64,000 nt of DNA from Verrucomicrobiia bacterium (GTDB taxonomy: Bacteria > Verrucomicrobiota > Verrucomicrobiia > Limisphaerales > UBA9464). The stretch is from positions 62,001 through 126,000 of the forward strand of contig JAHCBB010000001.1 in assembly GCA_019634635.1 (NCBI GenBank). The letters are read 5' to 3'. Position 1 is the stretch's first letter, and each line of letters begins with the position of its first letter. Made by a program: the position numbers and the translations under genes. A model generated the notes under the pieces. The model had not been told where the DNA came from and ran no database searches. It saw only the letters and a program-made list of their open reading frames with translations. This document shows positions 1-9,069 of the stretch, piece after piece.

Positions 1-92
1 ACCTTTTCGGAACCGAAAGCCTTCACGCCCAGTCGTTGCGCGTTGCTATCGCGCCCGTTGCGGGAACTTCCCTGACCTTTCTTGTGAGCCAT
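1..92 (-). CDS. rpmA: 50S ribosomal protein L27, N-terminal part (runs off the window)
   Basis: Reading leftwards from the ATG at 92 gives [20 protein letters not shown] and continues [10 protein letters not shown], the standard start of bacterial L27. L27 sits at the peptidyl-transferase centre of the large subunit, where its flexible N-terminus reaches the tRNA acceptor ends. Only about 30 codons lie in the window. It follows rplU by 18 bp on the same strand, the conserved rplU-rpmA pair, and is probably expressed from the rplU promoter. Confidence 0.95.
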   Translation of the reverse strand, partial: MAHKKGQGSSRNGRDSNAQRLGVKAFGSEK

Positions 93-110
93 GTTGAATC
101 TTTCTGTACT

Positions 111-422
111 TTAAGCGGTGATGCCGGTGATCCGGACCACGGTGAGCTCCTGACGGTGCCCCTGCTTCTTGTGGTATCCCTTGCGGCGCTTCATCTTGAA
201 GATGACCTTTTTTTCGCCGCGGATGTGTTCAACCACATCGGCGGCGACCGTGGCGCCGGGAACGGTGGGTGAGCCGACGGCGACCTGCCCCTCGTTGTTG
301 ACCAGCAGCACACGATCGAAGGTGAAGGTCTGACCCGCGTCCACCGCGAGCCGTTCAATTTTCAACGTGTCGCCCGCGGCGACGCGGTACTGCTTTCCAC
401 CGGTTTCCAGAACTGCGTACAT
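111..422 (-). CDS. rplU: 50S ribosomal protein L21
   Basis: The 103-residue product starts MYAVLETGGKQYRVAAGDTL and ends with the basic RRKGYHKKQGHRQ stretch followed by TVVRITGI, as in L21, and has the family's usual length. L21 binds 23S rRNA and helps assemble the large subunit. The ATG at 422 is preferred to an in-frame TTG at 440, because an AGGAG Shine-Dalgarno (431-435) lies just upstream of 422 and because L21 proteins begin MYAV. rpmA follows immediately. A sigma70-like promoter is visible at 453-481. Confidence 0.97.
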   Translation of the reverse strand: MYAVLETGGKQYRVAAGDTLKIERLAVDAGQTFTFDRVLLVNNEGQVAVGSPTVPGATVAADVVEHIRGEKKVIFKMKRRKGYHKKQGHRQELTVVRITGITA

Positions 423-452
423 AACTTGAGCTCCTGACAAAAAGAGGGGCGA

Positions 453-481
453 AGCTAATCAAAGCCGCGGTTTGGTGTCAA
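453..481 (-). promoter_or_regulatory. Putative sigma70-type promoter for rplU-rpmA
   Basis: On the minus strand a perfect TTGACA (-35) occupies 476-481. After exactly 17 bp comes a weak -10, TTAGCT, at 453-458. It lies in the gap between the M19 peptidase stop and the rplU start, so rplU-rpmA can be transcribed independently of the upstream block. Prediction from motif and spacing only; the -10 is poor. Confidence 0.45.
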
Positions 482-525
482 TTTGCGATTGGTAATTTTT
501 ACGGCATCTCCAGGCGCCGCGTGGC

Positions 526-1614
526 TCAGGAGGGCAGGTGGCGCTCCAGGAAGGAGACCGCGTTGCCCCAGAGAATGCCCTCAATGTCGTCCCCGGAGTA
601 TCCCCGTCCCGCCAGGAGGTCTCCCAGGCGGGCGAGGTCTGCAATGGTGTCGAGGTCCATTGGCGTCTGCTCGGTGCCGAAGCCGCCGTCCAGGTCCGAG
701 CCGATGGCCAGGTGGCCGGACGTGCCAGTGAGCTGGCAGATGTGGTCCATGTGTTCGACAATTTTTTCGAGCCGCAACTGGAAGTCCTCCGGACGCGATC
801 GGTGATGGGCCCAGCCGTGGACCATCATGATCGCGTCGAAGGCCATGCCGATCACCGCACCGCGCCGGGCCAGCTCGCGGATCTGGGCGTCGTCGAACTG
901 GCGGTTCCAGGCGGCGAGCGCCCGGCAATTGGAATGGCTCGCCCATACCGGGCCATCCCAGTGGTCGAGCGCATCGCGAAACGACGCATCGCTGAGATGC
1001 GTGGCGTCGAGGATGATCCCCAGGCTGCGCAATTCCCGCAGCAGATCCCGGCCGCGCGGCGTCAGCGGACCCGTCGCATCGGTCCCCTGACCGTGGACGC
1101 CGGGGCCGTAATGGGTGAGGCCGACGATTCGCAGACCGTAGCCGTAGGCGGTGTCCAGGTGGCGTCGCGACACCAGCGAGTCGGCACCCTCGAGGCTGAG
1201 CACGTATCCAATCGGCAGGCGGGCGGCCTCGGCGTCGTCCGCTTTCAGCCACACCGCCGCGTGGGCGGCCACTTCGGCGCCGGTGCGGAGCTGGCGCAGT
1301 TCGCCGGCGTGCTCCATCTCGACATGCCACGCATGCTGGCCCTGGGTCCAGGCCCAGGCCTGTTCCGGGCTGTTGCAGCCCGGCATCCGGGAAAACGGAT
1401 CCACATGGCGCGCCAGCTGGGTGGCCACACAAAGGCCGATCCGGCCACGGCGCATTTCCGGAAAGCAGACCGTCCCGCGCGAGCGGCATACGTGATCGGT
1501 CCGTCCGAGTTCGTGGCGGCGGATACGTTCCAGTGGCCAGCGGAGGTCCCGGTTGAAATCCACCGCGTTGTACGAGAGGTCGAGGTGGGCGTCAAAGAGG
1601 AGGCGCGGCTTCAT
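526..1614 (-). CDS. Membrane dipeptidase-like peptidase, family M19
   Basis: This 362-residue protein has the metal-ligand pattern of renal-dipeptidase-type M19 enzymes in order: DAHLDL near the N-terminus (HxD), EGAD in mid-protein (bridging Glu), DATHLSD and ASHSNCRA (His ligands), and GSDLDGGFG near the C-terminus (catalytic Asp). M19 enzymes are dinuclear zinc dipeptidases that accept L-D dipeptides. No signal peptide is visible, so it is probably cytoplasmic. It lies 18 bp after a D-amino-acid-type PLP enzyme on the same strand, which fits turnover of D-residue-containing dipeptides (inference). Confidence 0.9.
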   Translation of the reverse strand: MKPRLLFDAHLDLSYNAVDFNRDLRWPLERIRRHELGRTDHVCRSRGTVCFPEMRRGRIGLCVATQLARHVDPFSRMPGCNSPEQAWAWTQGQHAWHVEMEHAGELRQLRTGAEVAAHAAVWLKADDAEAARLPIGYVLSLEGADSLVSRRHLDTAYGYGLRIVGLTHYGPGVHGQGTDATGPLTPRGRDLLRELRSLGIILDATHLSDASFRDALDHWDGPVWASHSNCRALAAWNRQFDDAQIRELARRGAVIGMAFDAIMMVHGWAHHRSRPEDFQLRLEKIVEHMDHICQLTGTSGHLAIGSDLDGGFGTEQTPMDLDTIADLARLGDLLAGRGYSGDDIEGILWGNAVSFLERHLPS

Positions 1615-1632
1615 TGGATGGGCCGTGGGACG

Positions 1633-2742
1633 TCAAATTGTGATTCGTCGTGTCCGGGCGGTCACCGGCCATCGGTCCGTCACCTGATGGTCCCGGACCG
1701 CCAGCACCTCGGAATACAGCGCGACCGTCGGGCACACGTGGCGCGGAATTCCGTACACGACCGTGCCGGAGGCCAACGCGCTGGGCTCCGGGGTTTCCAG
1801 CACCAGGTGTTCCTCGCTGTGGCCCACCAGGGTGGCCTCCTCGAGACCGAACAGACGGACGCGTGGGGGTGCCATCTCCGACGCCACCGCCTTGTGGCCC
1901 AAATCCAGGCACAGGCGCCGCGGACCCGGCCGGCTGATCACCCGCGTGAGCAGTACCGCGGCGTTCAGGAAATCGAGATCCGGATCCTGCAGGGGCTGGC
2001 CGAAATCCCAGAGCACCACCGTCCCGGCGCTGCACTCCACATCCGGTCTTTCGGCAAAGAAGGGCAGGGTGGGGGTGCCGCCACCGACGATTCGCGGCAC
2101 GTGGACACCAGCGGATTCCAATCGGTCCCGCAGCGTCCAGACGGGGCCGCCGGCCTCGTTCCAGGCGGCCCGGCGCTTTTGGACCTCGGGTATGGCCAGA
2201 TGCCCATCGTAAACGTGCAGCCCATCGAATTCGAGTGCAGCGTCCTGGTGTATCCGGCACGCCAGATCGAACGCAGCCTCTCCGGGGGCGATGCCGGTCC
2301 GGTGCATGCCGACATCCAGGTCCACCAGGAGGCGGATCGGGCCTCCCAAGCGGCCGGCGGCGGTCCGGATTGCTTCCAAGGTGTCGGGGTGGTCCACCAT
2401 GCCGCGAAACCGGACCCGGGGGTAGGCGCGTTGCAGTTCCACGAACCGGTTGACCGTGGGGCCGACCATGGGATGGGCCAGCAACACATCCGTGCCGCCG
2501 GCTGCCGCGACCATCTCGCACTCGGCGATGGTGGATGCCTTGAATCGGTTGATCCCGACGTCGAGATGCAGCGCGATGACCGGCGCCAGCTTGTGGGTTT
2601 TGACGTGAGGACGCAGCCGCGCCGGATCGCCTCCGACCGTGGCCAGCAAACGCCGGAGATTCTCCGCGATGCGGTCGGGGTGGATCAGGAGCGCCGGGGA
2701 GGCCACCTCCGACTCACCGGTGATGCGGTACCAGTCGTCCAT
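1633..2742 (-). CDS. D-threonine aldolase / D-serine dehydratase-like PLP enzyme
   Basis: 369 residues in the fold-III (alanine-racemase barrel) PLP family. RPHVKTHK near residue 45 carries the likely Schiff-base lysine. LLVDLDVGMHRTGI is the typical barrel strand. The C-terminal D-Ser-dehydratase-like domain contains GIPRHVCPTVALY, whose His and Cys bind the metal in this family. Members cleave D-threonine or dehydrate D-serine; which substrate applies cannot be told from sequence. It is transcribed with the downstream M19 dipeptidase (18-bp gap), suggesting a D-amino-acid salvage pair. Confidence 0.85.
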   Translation of the reverse strand: MDDWYRITGESEVASPALLIHPDRIAENLRRLLATVGGDPARLRPHVKTHKLAPVIALHLDVGINRFKASTIAECEMVAAAGGTDVLLAHPMVGPTVNRFVELQRAYPRVRFRGMVDHPDTLEAIRTAAGRLGGPIRLLVDLDVGMHRTGIAPGEAAFDLACRIHQDAALEFDGLHVYDGHLAIPEVQKRRAAWNEAGGPVWTLRDRLESAGVHVPRIVGGGTPTLPFFAERPDVECSAGTVVLWDFGQPLQDPDLDFLNAAVLLTRVISRPGPRRLCLDLGHKAVASEMAPPRVRLFGLEEATLVGHSEEHLVLETPEPSALASGTVVYGIPRHVCPTVALYSEVLAVRDHQVTDRWPVTARTRRITI

Positions 2743-2788
2743 GCGATCCCGGCGGCACGGGCCGCATCAAGTGCAAGCGTCCCGGTGC

Positions 2789-3850
2789 CTAGTCCCGGAC
2801 GGCGGTCCAGTCGCTGACGATCTCGGTGCCGTCGAGGTCCGCCTTTGCCGTTCCGCGGATGGACCCCTCGACGACCTCCTCGGTCATGCGATAGGTCATG
2901 GTTTCCCCGTTCGAGCGCATCCGCTTCACGGTCCACTTGAACTTCCGCCCTTCCACCCGTCCCTCTTCGATCGCCAGCCAGCGGTCGGGTCCGCCCGCGA
3001 AGCGGCCGCTGACCGTGGCGCCCTCCTGATTGAGGATCAGCGGGGCCGACACCGGCTGGCCATCCGGGCCGTTGATGGTCCAGGTCCAGTTGCCGGTCAG
3101 CACATCGGCGCCGGCTGTCGAGGGCGGGCGGGGACCGGTGATTTCGGCGAGATGGGGTTCGAGGGCCTCGGCCCAGATCCGGTAGCCAGCGGGGGAAAGG
3201 TGGAGGAAATCCGGCATGATCTCCTTCGGCAGGCTGCCGTCGGCGCGGAGGAATCGGTGGCCGATGTCCACAAACCGGACGTGCTGGCCGTCGTCAAGCT
3301 GTTGGAGGAGCTGGTTGACCTGGCACAACTTGCCGCGTTGCGGATTCGGGGTCTCGCCACGCGGAAAAATACCGAGGACCAGGATGCGGGTGTCCGGCAG
3401 GGTCGCGCGGAGCTTCTGGACAATGGCCGTTATGCCCTCGGCGATTTCGGCGACGGTGTTGTCCTCGCCATTGGAGTTGTTGGTGCCGATCATGATCACT
3501 GCCGCCTTGGGGTGCACTCCGGCGAGGTTTCCGTTGTCGAGACGCCAGAGGACATGCTGGGTGCGGTCCCCACCGATGCCGAGATTGATGGCGTGGCGGG
3601 GGGCATAGAACTCGGACCAGACCTCCTTGCCGGCACCTTCCCACCCCTGGGTGATGGAGTCGCCAATGAACAGCACCTGGGCCTGGTCACCGGCCACGGA
3701 GACCCGCGTGTTCATGGCCGTCTGGCGCTGCTGCCACCATTCGTCGGGCCGGGGCTCTGGCTCGGTGGCGGTGCTGGCGAGGGCGGCCGTGGCGGTCCAT
3801 GCCGCGAGGGCGAGGATCCGGAGGGCCCGGGCGGGCGTCGGGTGGTTCAT
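2789..3850 (-). CDS. Secreted SGNH/GDSL-type esterase (PAF-acetylhydrolase-like)
   Basis: 353 residues beginning with a signal peptide (hydrophobic segment around residues 8-26, Ala-rich cleavage region). SGNH blocks follow in order: block I FIGDSITQGW (nucleophile Ser), block II GIGGDRTQ, block III MIGTNNSNG, block V PDFLHLS (catalytic Asp and His). These features match PAF-acetylhydrolase-like esterases of Planctomycetes and Verrucomicrobia, probable deacetylases of polysaccharides or other esters. A C-terminal domain of about 100 residues (from about residue 245) resembles a lipocalin-like beta barrel. The start codon overlaps the stop of the upstream lipoprotein gene by 4 bp, so the two are translationally coupled. 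Confidence 0.87.
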   Translation of the reverse strand: MNHPTPARALRILALAAWTATAALASTATEPEPRPDEWWQQRQTAMNTRVSVAGDQAQVLFIGDSITQGWEGAGKEVWSEFYAPRHAINLGIGGDRTQHVLWRLDNGNLAGVHPKAAVIMIGTNNSNGEDNTVAEIAEGITAIVQKLRATLPDTRILVLGIFPRGETPNPQRGKLCQVNQLLQQLDDGQHVRFVDIGHRFLRADGSLPKEIMPDFLHLSPAGYRIWAEALEPHLAEITGPRPPSTAGADVLTGNWTWTINGPDGQPVSAPLILNQEGATVSGRFAGGPDRWLAIEEGRVEGRKFKWTVKRMRSNGETMTYRMTEEVVEGSIRGTAKADLDGTEIVSDWTAVRD

Positions 3851-4362
3851 GAAGGGGATCTGATGACGTGGGGGACGGGACGTGTAACCGGGACATGAGG
3901 TGCGGCGGCCATGGGGAGCGGTGCGAGCAATTTACGTACTTGTTCCAGCAGGTCCTGATACTTGCTCTGCATCGCGAAGCCCATCTTTTTGGCGTCTTCA
4001 AGGACGGCGTCGCCGTGGTTGTTGATCCGATAGGCGTCCAGGGACACGAGGAAGAAGTCCCCCTCGCGCAGGCGGGTTATGGAGATGATGACGCGTTCCC
4101 AGACCCCCCGCTCGAGATTGCCCCAGAGGACGTTCTGGCCCGTGCTTGCGGCCTTTTCGTAGGTGAGCGCGTTGTTCTTTTCGTTCACCAGCTTGTACCC
4201 CTCACGTTCAAAAACCTGGGCGATGGCCAGGCGGACCGCGTCGCGGGAGAAGCCGTCCACCTCCACGGCGGCATAGCGACCTTTGCCAGCACCGGTGGGG
4301 GGTGTGGTGCAGCCCGACACGAGGCCAACGGCGAGGATCAGGCAGAGCAGTGTGGGTTTCAT
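3847..4362 (-). CDS. Small lipoprotein of unknown function
   Basis: 171 residues. The N-terminus MKPTLLCLILAVGLVSGC is a lipoprotein signal with lipobox VSGC, so the mature protein should be lipid-anchored. The rest is a soluble alpha/beta-looking domain (VDGFSRDAVRLAIAQVFERE, then strands such as GVWERVIISITRL) without a family I can name; the overall look is of a small envelope lipoprotein acting on its own or with its partner. The stop overlaps the start of the SGNH esterase gene by 4 bp, and DUF1080 and epimerase genes lie just upstream in the same direction. Confidence 0.75.
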   Translation of the reverse strand: MKPTLLCLILAVGLVSGCTTPPTGAGKGRYAAVEVDGFSRDAVRLAIAQVFEREGYKLVNEKNNALTYEKAASTGQNVLWGNLERGVWERVIISITRLREGDFFLVSLDAYRINNHGDAVLEDAKKMGFAMQSKYQDLLEQVRKLLAPLPMAAAPHVPVTRPVPHVIRSPS

Positions 4363-4418
4363 GGGAGACCTCGGGGCGCTGTCGGGACCGTGGCGTGCAA
4401 ACGCCGCAGCGTTCCGGA

Positions 4419-5258
4419 TCAGCGCCGGGCAGGCGATGGGGCGTCCGCGGCCGGCGCATTGGTGTCTTTGCCGATCCCCACCTTTGCGGGCAGACCCGTT
4501 TCCGGCGGGGCATCGGGAAGGCGGAACAGTTCAATGTCCTTGAACTGCACTTGCATAGGAGGGCCGGTGTGGATCTGCAGCGCCAGGATTCCCTCGCGAG
4601 GGGCCTTGCTCCCGAGGTCCACGCAATCCGCCATGAGGTGTCCGTTGATGAAGTGGAGCACCTGATTTCCCCGGGCGACGATGGTGTACTCGTTCCAGTC
4701 GGAGGCATGGATCCGTTTCTGGAGGGCTTCCGGGGTGCCCACAGTTCCGATCACCTTCACTTCCGGCCTGCCGTCAACATCCTTCACCAGCGTGCGCTGC
4801 CCCCGCTCACAGAGAATGCCGCGGCCCCGTTCCTCATAGAGGATCCCGGTGTATCGCGGACTGGAGTCAATGTCGGCCTGGTAGCCGCCCACGACGAACG
4901 CGGCGGGATCCATCAATTCGCTGCGGTATTGCACCCCCGAGTTGCCGCCGACAATCCGGTATTTCAGGTGCAGCTCGAAATCGCGAACCGTTCCGTTGGT
5001 CCAGACGAGGAAGGTGTTCTGGCGGATCGGGTTCGCGGGGGAGGTGAAGCCGGTGATGGCACCATCGCGGACCGTCCAGTGGGCGGGCAGTCCCGCCCAG
5101 CCGGCGAGCGTTTTGCCGTTGAAGAGCGACTCCGGCTTGACGCCGGGCGGGGCCACGGCCCTCGGCGGAGCGGCCTGGGCCGTCAGGCCGAGGGCGAGGC
5201 CGGCGAGTGCGAGCGCCCGGAGTGCGGGACGGCGGCTGGGGGAGTGCGGGACAGACAT
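4419..5258 (-). CDS. Secreted DUF1080 (3-keto-disaccharide hydrolase) protein
   Basis: 279 residues with a signal peptide (hydrophobic run LALAGLALGLTAQA). One DUF1080 / LamG-like jelly-roll domain covers about residues 40-260, with the hallmark SLFNGKTLAGW at the start, GGNSGVQYRSE in the middle and ILALQIHTGPPMQVQFKDIE at the end. DUF1080 proteins bind or hydrolyse 3-keto-glycosides and are expanded in Verrucomicrobia and Planctomycetes. It lies 18 bp after a sugar epimerase gene, which suggests co-transcription in sugar catabolism. A two-domain-length relative sits at 43.8-45.3 kb. Confidence 0.88.
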   Translation of the reverse strand: MSVPHSPSRRPALRALALAGLALGLTAQAAPPRAVAPPGVKPESLFNGKTLAGWAGLPAHWTVRDGAITGFTSPANPIRQNTFLVWTNGTVRDFELHLKYRIVGGNSGVQYRSELMDPAAFVVGGYQADIDSSPRYTGILYEERGRGILCERGQRTLVKDVDGRPEVKVIGTVGTPEALQKRIHASDWNEYTIVARGNQVLHFINGHLMADCVDLGSKAPREGILALQIHTGPPMQVQFKDIELFRLPDAPPETGLPAKVGIGKDTNAPAADAPSPARR

Positions 5259-5276
5259 GATGGGGAAGGTGGCGGG

Positions 5277-6131
5277 TTATTTGCGGCGGCCGAAGAGGCG
5301 CTTGAGGTTTTGCAGGCCCTTGACGGCGATTTCGTTTCGGGTGGGCTCAATGCGGCGCCAGATGGCGGCGGCCCGGGCGATCACCTTCACGTCGGTGGTG
5401 AACGACTCGATGACGATGTCCCCGTCGTATTTCACCGACTTCAACGCCGCCACAATCTCCTTCCAGTTCAGCGAGTCGCCACCGGGTGTCCCACGGTCGG
5501 TGCCGCACGCATGAAAATGGCCGAGGAGCCTGCCCGCCTTCTTGATGGCCGCCGCCTGGTTTTTCTCCTCGATGTTCATGTGGAAGGTGTCGAGGTGCAG
5601 CCGGAGTGCCCCGGATCCGACCGCCCTCAGCAGCTTGAGTCCCTGGTCGCAAGTGTTGAGGAAATCCGTCTCGAACCGGTTCAGCGGCTCGACGCAGATG
5701 GTGATGCCCCGTGCCTCGGCGTACCTGGCGAGCTCCTTCAGGTTTTTGACCACAAGCTGGAACTCGACTTTTTGCTGGGCGGGGTCCACCGCGTCGGCCT
5801 TGCCGACCACGGAGTACACCGGGCCGATGATCTTCGCGCCACCGAGCACCCCGGCCTGATCCACGAGCGCCTTGCAATAAGTCATCGCGGTCTTCTGCTC
5901 CTCTGCGGTGCCGCGGAAATCGCGTCCGGGTCCCATGCAGGCGCAGATGCTGCCGATGACGAGGCCCGCCCGGTCGGCTGCCGCCTGCACCCGGGCCGGG
6001 TCAATGTGTGACGGATCCTCGACCGGGATCTCGATGGAGTCGAACCCCCAGCGCTTGAACTGGGGGAAGAGCTTGACGCTTTCCGTCGTGAACGGAGAGA
6101 CGAACAGGAAGGTGTTGATTCCGAAACGCAT
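5277..6131 (-). CDS. Sugar epimerase/isomerase, D-tagatose/psicose 3-epimerase type
   Basis: 284 residues forming an AP-endonuclease-2-like TIM barrel. The expected metal ligands are present: Glu in CVEPLNRFETDF, Asp in LHLDTFHMNIEE, His in HFHACGTDRGTPG and Glu in IVIESFTTD. The combination of MNIEE and ESF is typical of ketose 3-epimerases. No signal peptide, so cytoplasmic. It is followed by a secreted DUF1080 protein, suggesting import and epimerisation of an oxidised or rare sugar. The exact substrate is not determined. Confidence 0.88.
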   Translation of the reverse strand: MRFGINTFLFVSPFTTESVKLFPQFKRWGFDSIEIPVEDPSHIDPARVQAAADRAGLVIGSICACMGPGRDFRGTAEEQKTAMTYCKALVDQAGVLGGAKIIGPVYSVVGKADAVDPAQQKVEFQLVVKNLKELARYAEARGITICVEPLNRFETDFLNTCDQGLKLLRAVGSGALRLHLDTFHMNIEEKNQAAAIKKAGRLLGHFHACGTDRGTPGGDSLNWKEIVAALKSVKYDGDIVIESFTTDVKVIARAAAIWRRIEPTRNEIAVKGLQNLKRLFGRRK

Positions 6132-6368
6132 GGTGACAGCGACGCGAGGCTAGGGAGGCATGGCCCGGCGTCAAAGCGATTCGCGCGGTCCGGCGGGGAG
6201 AAGGTCACGCGGCCCCGGATCAAGGACCGTCGCCCGATCACCCTCCCGGCCGGTCCCACAGGGTGACGAAGCCGCTGCGTCCTGGAAATCTGGGGAATCG
6301 CAGCGCCCTTCCGGCGCATGGATCGCGTTGCGCCGGCTTCCAGAACTTCGAATGGCGCGGACAGCGGA

Positions 6369-7193
6369 TTATGGCACGTCCTCGGGCGGCACGACGGTGC
6401 GCTGCATCTTTTTCAGGTCGTTGATGCTGTTGCCGCCCCGACTGGAGGCCGCCGGGGTATCGAGCCGCTGGTCCACGCTGAGGACCGTCCAGCGGAACAC
6501 CTCGGCATGCCCATCCGCGAAGGAAAACGCCGCCGACCGCCCGTGGCGCGCGGTGGGCGAATTCTGCCAGGTGCGGCTCGGGGGGGCCTGTGTGGCATAA
6601 TAGCCGTCATCCACCGTCTCCTTGCTTTCGTCCACGAACACAAGGGACTGGGCCGGGGAGGGGTTCTTGATGTCCGAGGACCGTCGGTACTGCGGGTATC
6701 GGGGACCCAACACCCAGCTGGTGTCGGCGCCTCCGTCCCGGCCATCGCTCCCGCCCATCCGCCCGCTCATGGAATAGGTGCGCACCAACCCTTTGGGAAT
6801 CCGGGCCCTCTGGGCCTTCAGACTGTCCGGAAGCTCGACTGCCGCCGGGTCCCGGTAGATGGCCACCGAATTGTTGTACACGAACAACCGGCCATTCCGG
6901 ATGTCCAGTTCGTTGGTCGCACCGGGCAGTGCGGCGACATTGCCGCCGATCCACGCGTTGGTGGTGCCCAGCCAGTTCGGGATCAAACGATCGTCATTGT
7001 CGTTGAAGTACATCGTCCAGCACAGGGCGAGCTGACGCAGGTTGTTCACGCAATTGATGGAATGGGCTTTGCTTTTCGCACGCGACAAAGCAGGAAGGAG
7101 CATGCCCGCCAGGATGGCAATGATGGCGATCACCACCAGGAGCTCGATCAGGGTGAACCCCCTGCGGGTCGTGGAAAGGATTCTGCGTTTCAT
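6369..7193 (-). CDS. Type II pseudopilin-like protein with H-X9-DG C-terminal domain
   Basis: 274 residues. A short basic leader ends at RRG, followed by [20 protein letters not shown], a textbook class III prepilin cleavage/methylation site plus transmembrane helix. The C-terminal part has the H-X9-DG signature ([20 protein letters not shown]) found in hundreds of PVC pseudopilin-like proteins. It would be processed by prepilin peptidase and held in the inner membrane or a pseudopilus. It is transcribed divergently from the DUF1501 gene. The roughly 240 bp downstream, to 6131, hold no recognisable feature. Confidence 0.9.
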   Translation of the reverse strand: MKRRILSTTRRGFTLIELLVVIAIIAILAGMLLPALSRAKSKAHSINCVNNLRQLALCWTMYFNDNDDRLIPNWLGTTNAWIGGNVAALPGATNELDIRNGRLFVYNNSVAIYRDPAAVELPDSLKAQRARIPKGLVRTYSMSGRMGGSDGRDGGADTSWVLGPRYPQYRRSSDIKNPSPAQSLVFVDESKETVDDGYYATQAPPSRTWQNSPTARHGRSAAFSFADGHAEVFRWTVLSVDQRLDTPAASSRGGNSINDLKKMQRTVVPPEDVP

Positions 7194-7413
7194 GGCAAGT
7201 ACCAGTGTATGAGGTTTGGAAACAGTAGGCAGCAGGACTTCCGTGGCCAGCGGAAAATTCGGCAGGCCCTGTCAAGACCACTCGGGGCGCGAAAGGACCC
7301 TCCCCACCATCGGCCTTGACCGAAGCCGCCGTGCTGAACCGACGCTTGCCTCTCCACCGGCCGGAGCGTAGACCCTCCGTTGAAAAGTCCCGTGAACTGA
7401 ACCGCATGCTCCC

Positions 7414-8775
7414 ATGCTGACCATCCTGGGTCCCCGCTGTGCCGGCCGCGCGTATTGCGACGGCGTCTCCCGCCGCAACTTCCTGCGCATCGGTGCGCTT
7501 GGGATGGGAGGGCTGGCACTGCCGGACCTGCTGCGCGCCGAGTCGTCAGCCGGCATCCGCAGCGCCGGCAGCCAGCACAAGGCGGTCATCATGATTTTCC
7601 TGCCGGGCGGGCCGTCGCATCAGGACATGTTCGACCTGAAGATGGACGCTCCGGCCGAAGTCCGCGGGGAGTTCAAGCCCATCGCGACCAATGTCCCGGG
7701 CATCCAGATTTGTGAGCATCTGCCCCGCATCGCCCGGCAGGCCGACCAGTACACGATCATCCGCTCCCTGGTGGGCATGGAGGACCGGCATGAGTCGTTC
7801 CAATGCTACACCGGCCGGCTGAACCGCGCGCAGCCCCCGGGGGGGTGGCCGTCCATGGGGTCGCTGCTGGGCAAGCTCCAGGGCTCCGGCGATCCCGCGT
7901 TGCCGGCGTTTGTTGGACTGGCACCGAAGATGGGCCATGTGCCCTGGTCCGACAACGGCGTCGCCGGCTTCCTGGGGGCGGCCTATGCGCCCTTCGAGAT
8001 CCACAAGGGCGGCGGCAAGGACGACATGATCCTCAACGGGATCACCCTCGACCGCCTGGCTGACCGGCGGGGTCTGCTGGCGTCGCTCGACACCTTCCGT
8101 CGCGAGGTGGATGCGAGTGGGCAGATGGCCGGACTGGACGCCTACAATCAGCAGGCCTTTGGCATCCTGACTTCCAGCCGGCTGGTGGAGGCGTTGGACT
8201 ACCAGAGGGAGGATCCCACGATCCTCGAGCGATATGGCCAGGGGGATCCGAAGAACCGCGATGACGGCGGGCCGAAGCTCATGGAACATTTCCTGGTGGC
8301 GCGCCGTCTGGTGGAGGCCGGCGCGCGGTGCGTGACGCTGGCCTTCAGCCGGTGGGATCACCACGGCGACAACTTTGGGGCGTTGCGCCAGGACCTCCCG
8401 CTCTTCGATCAGGGTTTGAGTGCGTTGCTCCAGGACTTGCGCGATCGCGGACTGGAGCGGGACGTCAGTGTGGTGGTCTGGGGTGAATTCGGGCGAACCC
8501 CGACCATCAACAAGGACGGCGGACGCGACCACTGGCCGCGGGTGAACTTTGCGCTGCTGGCCGGCGGGGGCATGAAACACGGCCAGGTCATCGGGTCCAC
8601 CGACCGTCTCGGCGGCGAGGCGGCCTCGCGTCCGGTCACCTTCGGGGAGGTCCATGCCACCCTGTACCGCGCCCTCGGGCTTGACGTGAACCAGGTGACG
8701 GTCAATGACCTGACGGGGCGGCCGCAATTCCTGGTCCCGGACGGTTCCCAACCCATCCGGGAGTTGATCGGGTAG
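7414..8775 (+). CDS. DUF1501 protein with Tat-type signal
   Basis: 453 residues. [20 protein letters not shown] near residue 20 is a twin-arginine signal. The body is the alkaline-phosphatase-superfamily DUF1501 domain: [18 protein letters not shown] near the start, [10 protein letters not shown] in the middle, and [20 protein letters not shown] with downstream HWP near the C-terminus, all likely metal-site motifs. DUF1501 proteins are PVC-specific exported proteins almost always found beside DUF1549/DUF1553 haem proteins, as here. Their biochemical role is still unassigned. Confidence 0.92.
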   Translation: MLTILGPRCAGRAYCDGVSRRNFLRIGALGMGGLALPDLLRAESSAGIRSAGSQHKAVIMIFLPGGPSHQDMFDLKMDAPAEVRGEFKPIATNVPGIQICEHLPRIARQADQYTIIRSLVGMEDRHESFQCYTGRLNRAQPPGGWPSMGSLLGKLQGSGDPALPAFVGLAPKMGHVPWSDNGVAGFLGAAYAPFEIHKGGGKDDMILNGITLDRLADRRGLLASLDTFRREVDASGQMAGLDAYNQQAFGILTSSRLVEALDYQREDPTILERYGQGDPKNRDDGGPKLMEHFLVARRLVEAGARCVTLAFSRWDHHGDNFGALRQDLPLFDQGLSALLQDLRDRGLERDVSVVVWGEFGRTPTINKDGGRDHWPRVNFALLAGGGMKHGQVIGSTDRLGGEAASRPVTFGEVHATLYRALGLDVNQVTVNDLTGRPQFLVPDGSQPIRELIG

Positions 8776-8820
8776 GAGGGATGAACATCCACGACGCCAC
8801 GATGGTCGAGTCGTTTTCGG

Positions 8821-8926
8821 CCCCGGTGGGGCTCCCGCCGAGCCGTTCGCGGGACTGCGATTCGGTCCTGTGGGGACTCCCTGCGCGGACGGCTCAGGAG
8901 GACCTTCGCCCCACCACCGTTGTGGG
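8821..8926. repeat. Palindromic intergenic repeat, copy 1 of a tandem pair
   Basis: A 106-bp unit starting CCCCGGTGGGGCTCCCGCC. Its left arm (GGTGGGG...GAGCCG) is an imperfect reverse complement of its right arm (CGGCTC...CCCCACC), with about 45 bp between, so a long hairpin can form. It is repeated immediately at 8927. Related palindromes occur at 30950, 35154 and 51433. It is not coding. Confidence 0.8.
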
Positions 8927-9038
8927 CCCCGGTGGGGTGAGGCTCCCGCCGAGCCGTACGCGGGACTGCGGTTCGGTCCTGTGGGGACTCCCTGCGCGGA
9001 CGGCTCAGGAAGACCTTGCCCCACCTCTGTTGTCGGAC
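8927..9038. repeat. Palindromic intergenic repeat, copy 2 of a tandem pair
   Basis: This near-identical second copy differs from copy 1 by a 3-base insertion (TGA) after GGTGGGG and a few substitutions. It fills the space between the DUF1501 stop and the ribosome-binding site of the DUF1549/1553 gene. If transcribed, the two copies would give either two hairpins or one large cross-paired structure between the two genes. Confidence 0.8.
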
Positions 9039-9069
9039 CCGGTGCCCCCCCACCGGAGGGAACGGTGAA

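Noticed and set aside
423..440. TTG at 440 as the rplU start
   Set aside because: AGGAG lies inside the would-be coding part and is correctly placed for the ATG at 422.
538..2817. A long plus-strand open frame (759 codons)
   Set aside because: It is antisense to the M19 dipeptidase and PLP-enzyme genes, both with full family motifs; high GC produces such shadows.
8821..9038. CRISPR-like direct repeats
   Set aside because: Only two adjacent copies of about 106 bp, no short repeat/spacer alternation and no cas genes.
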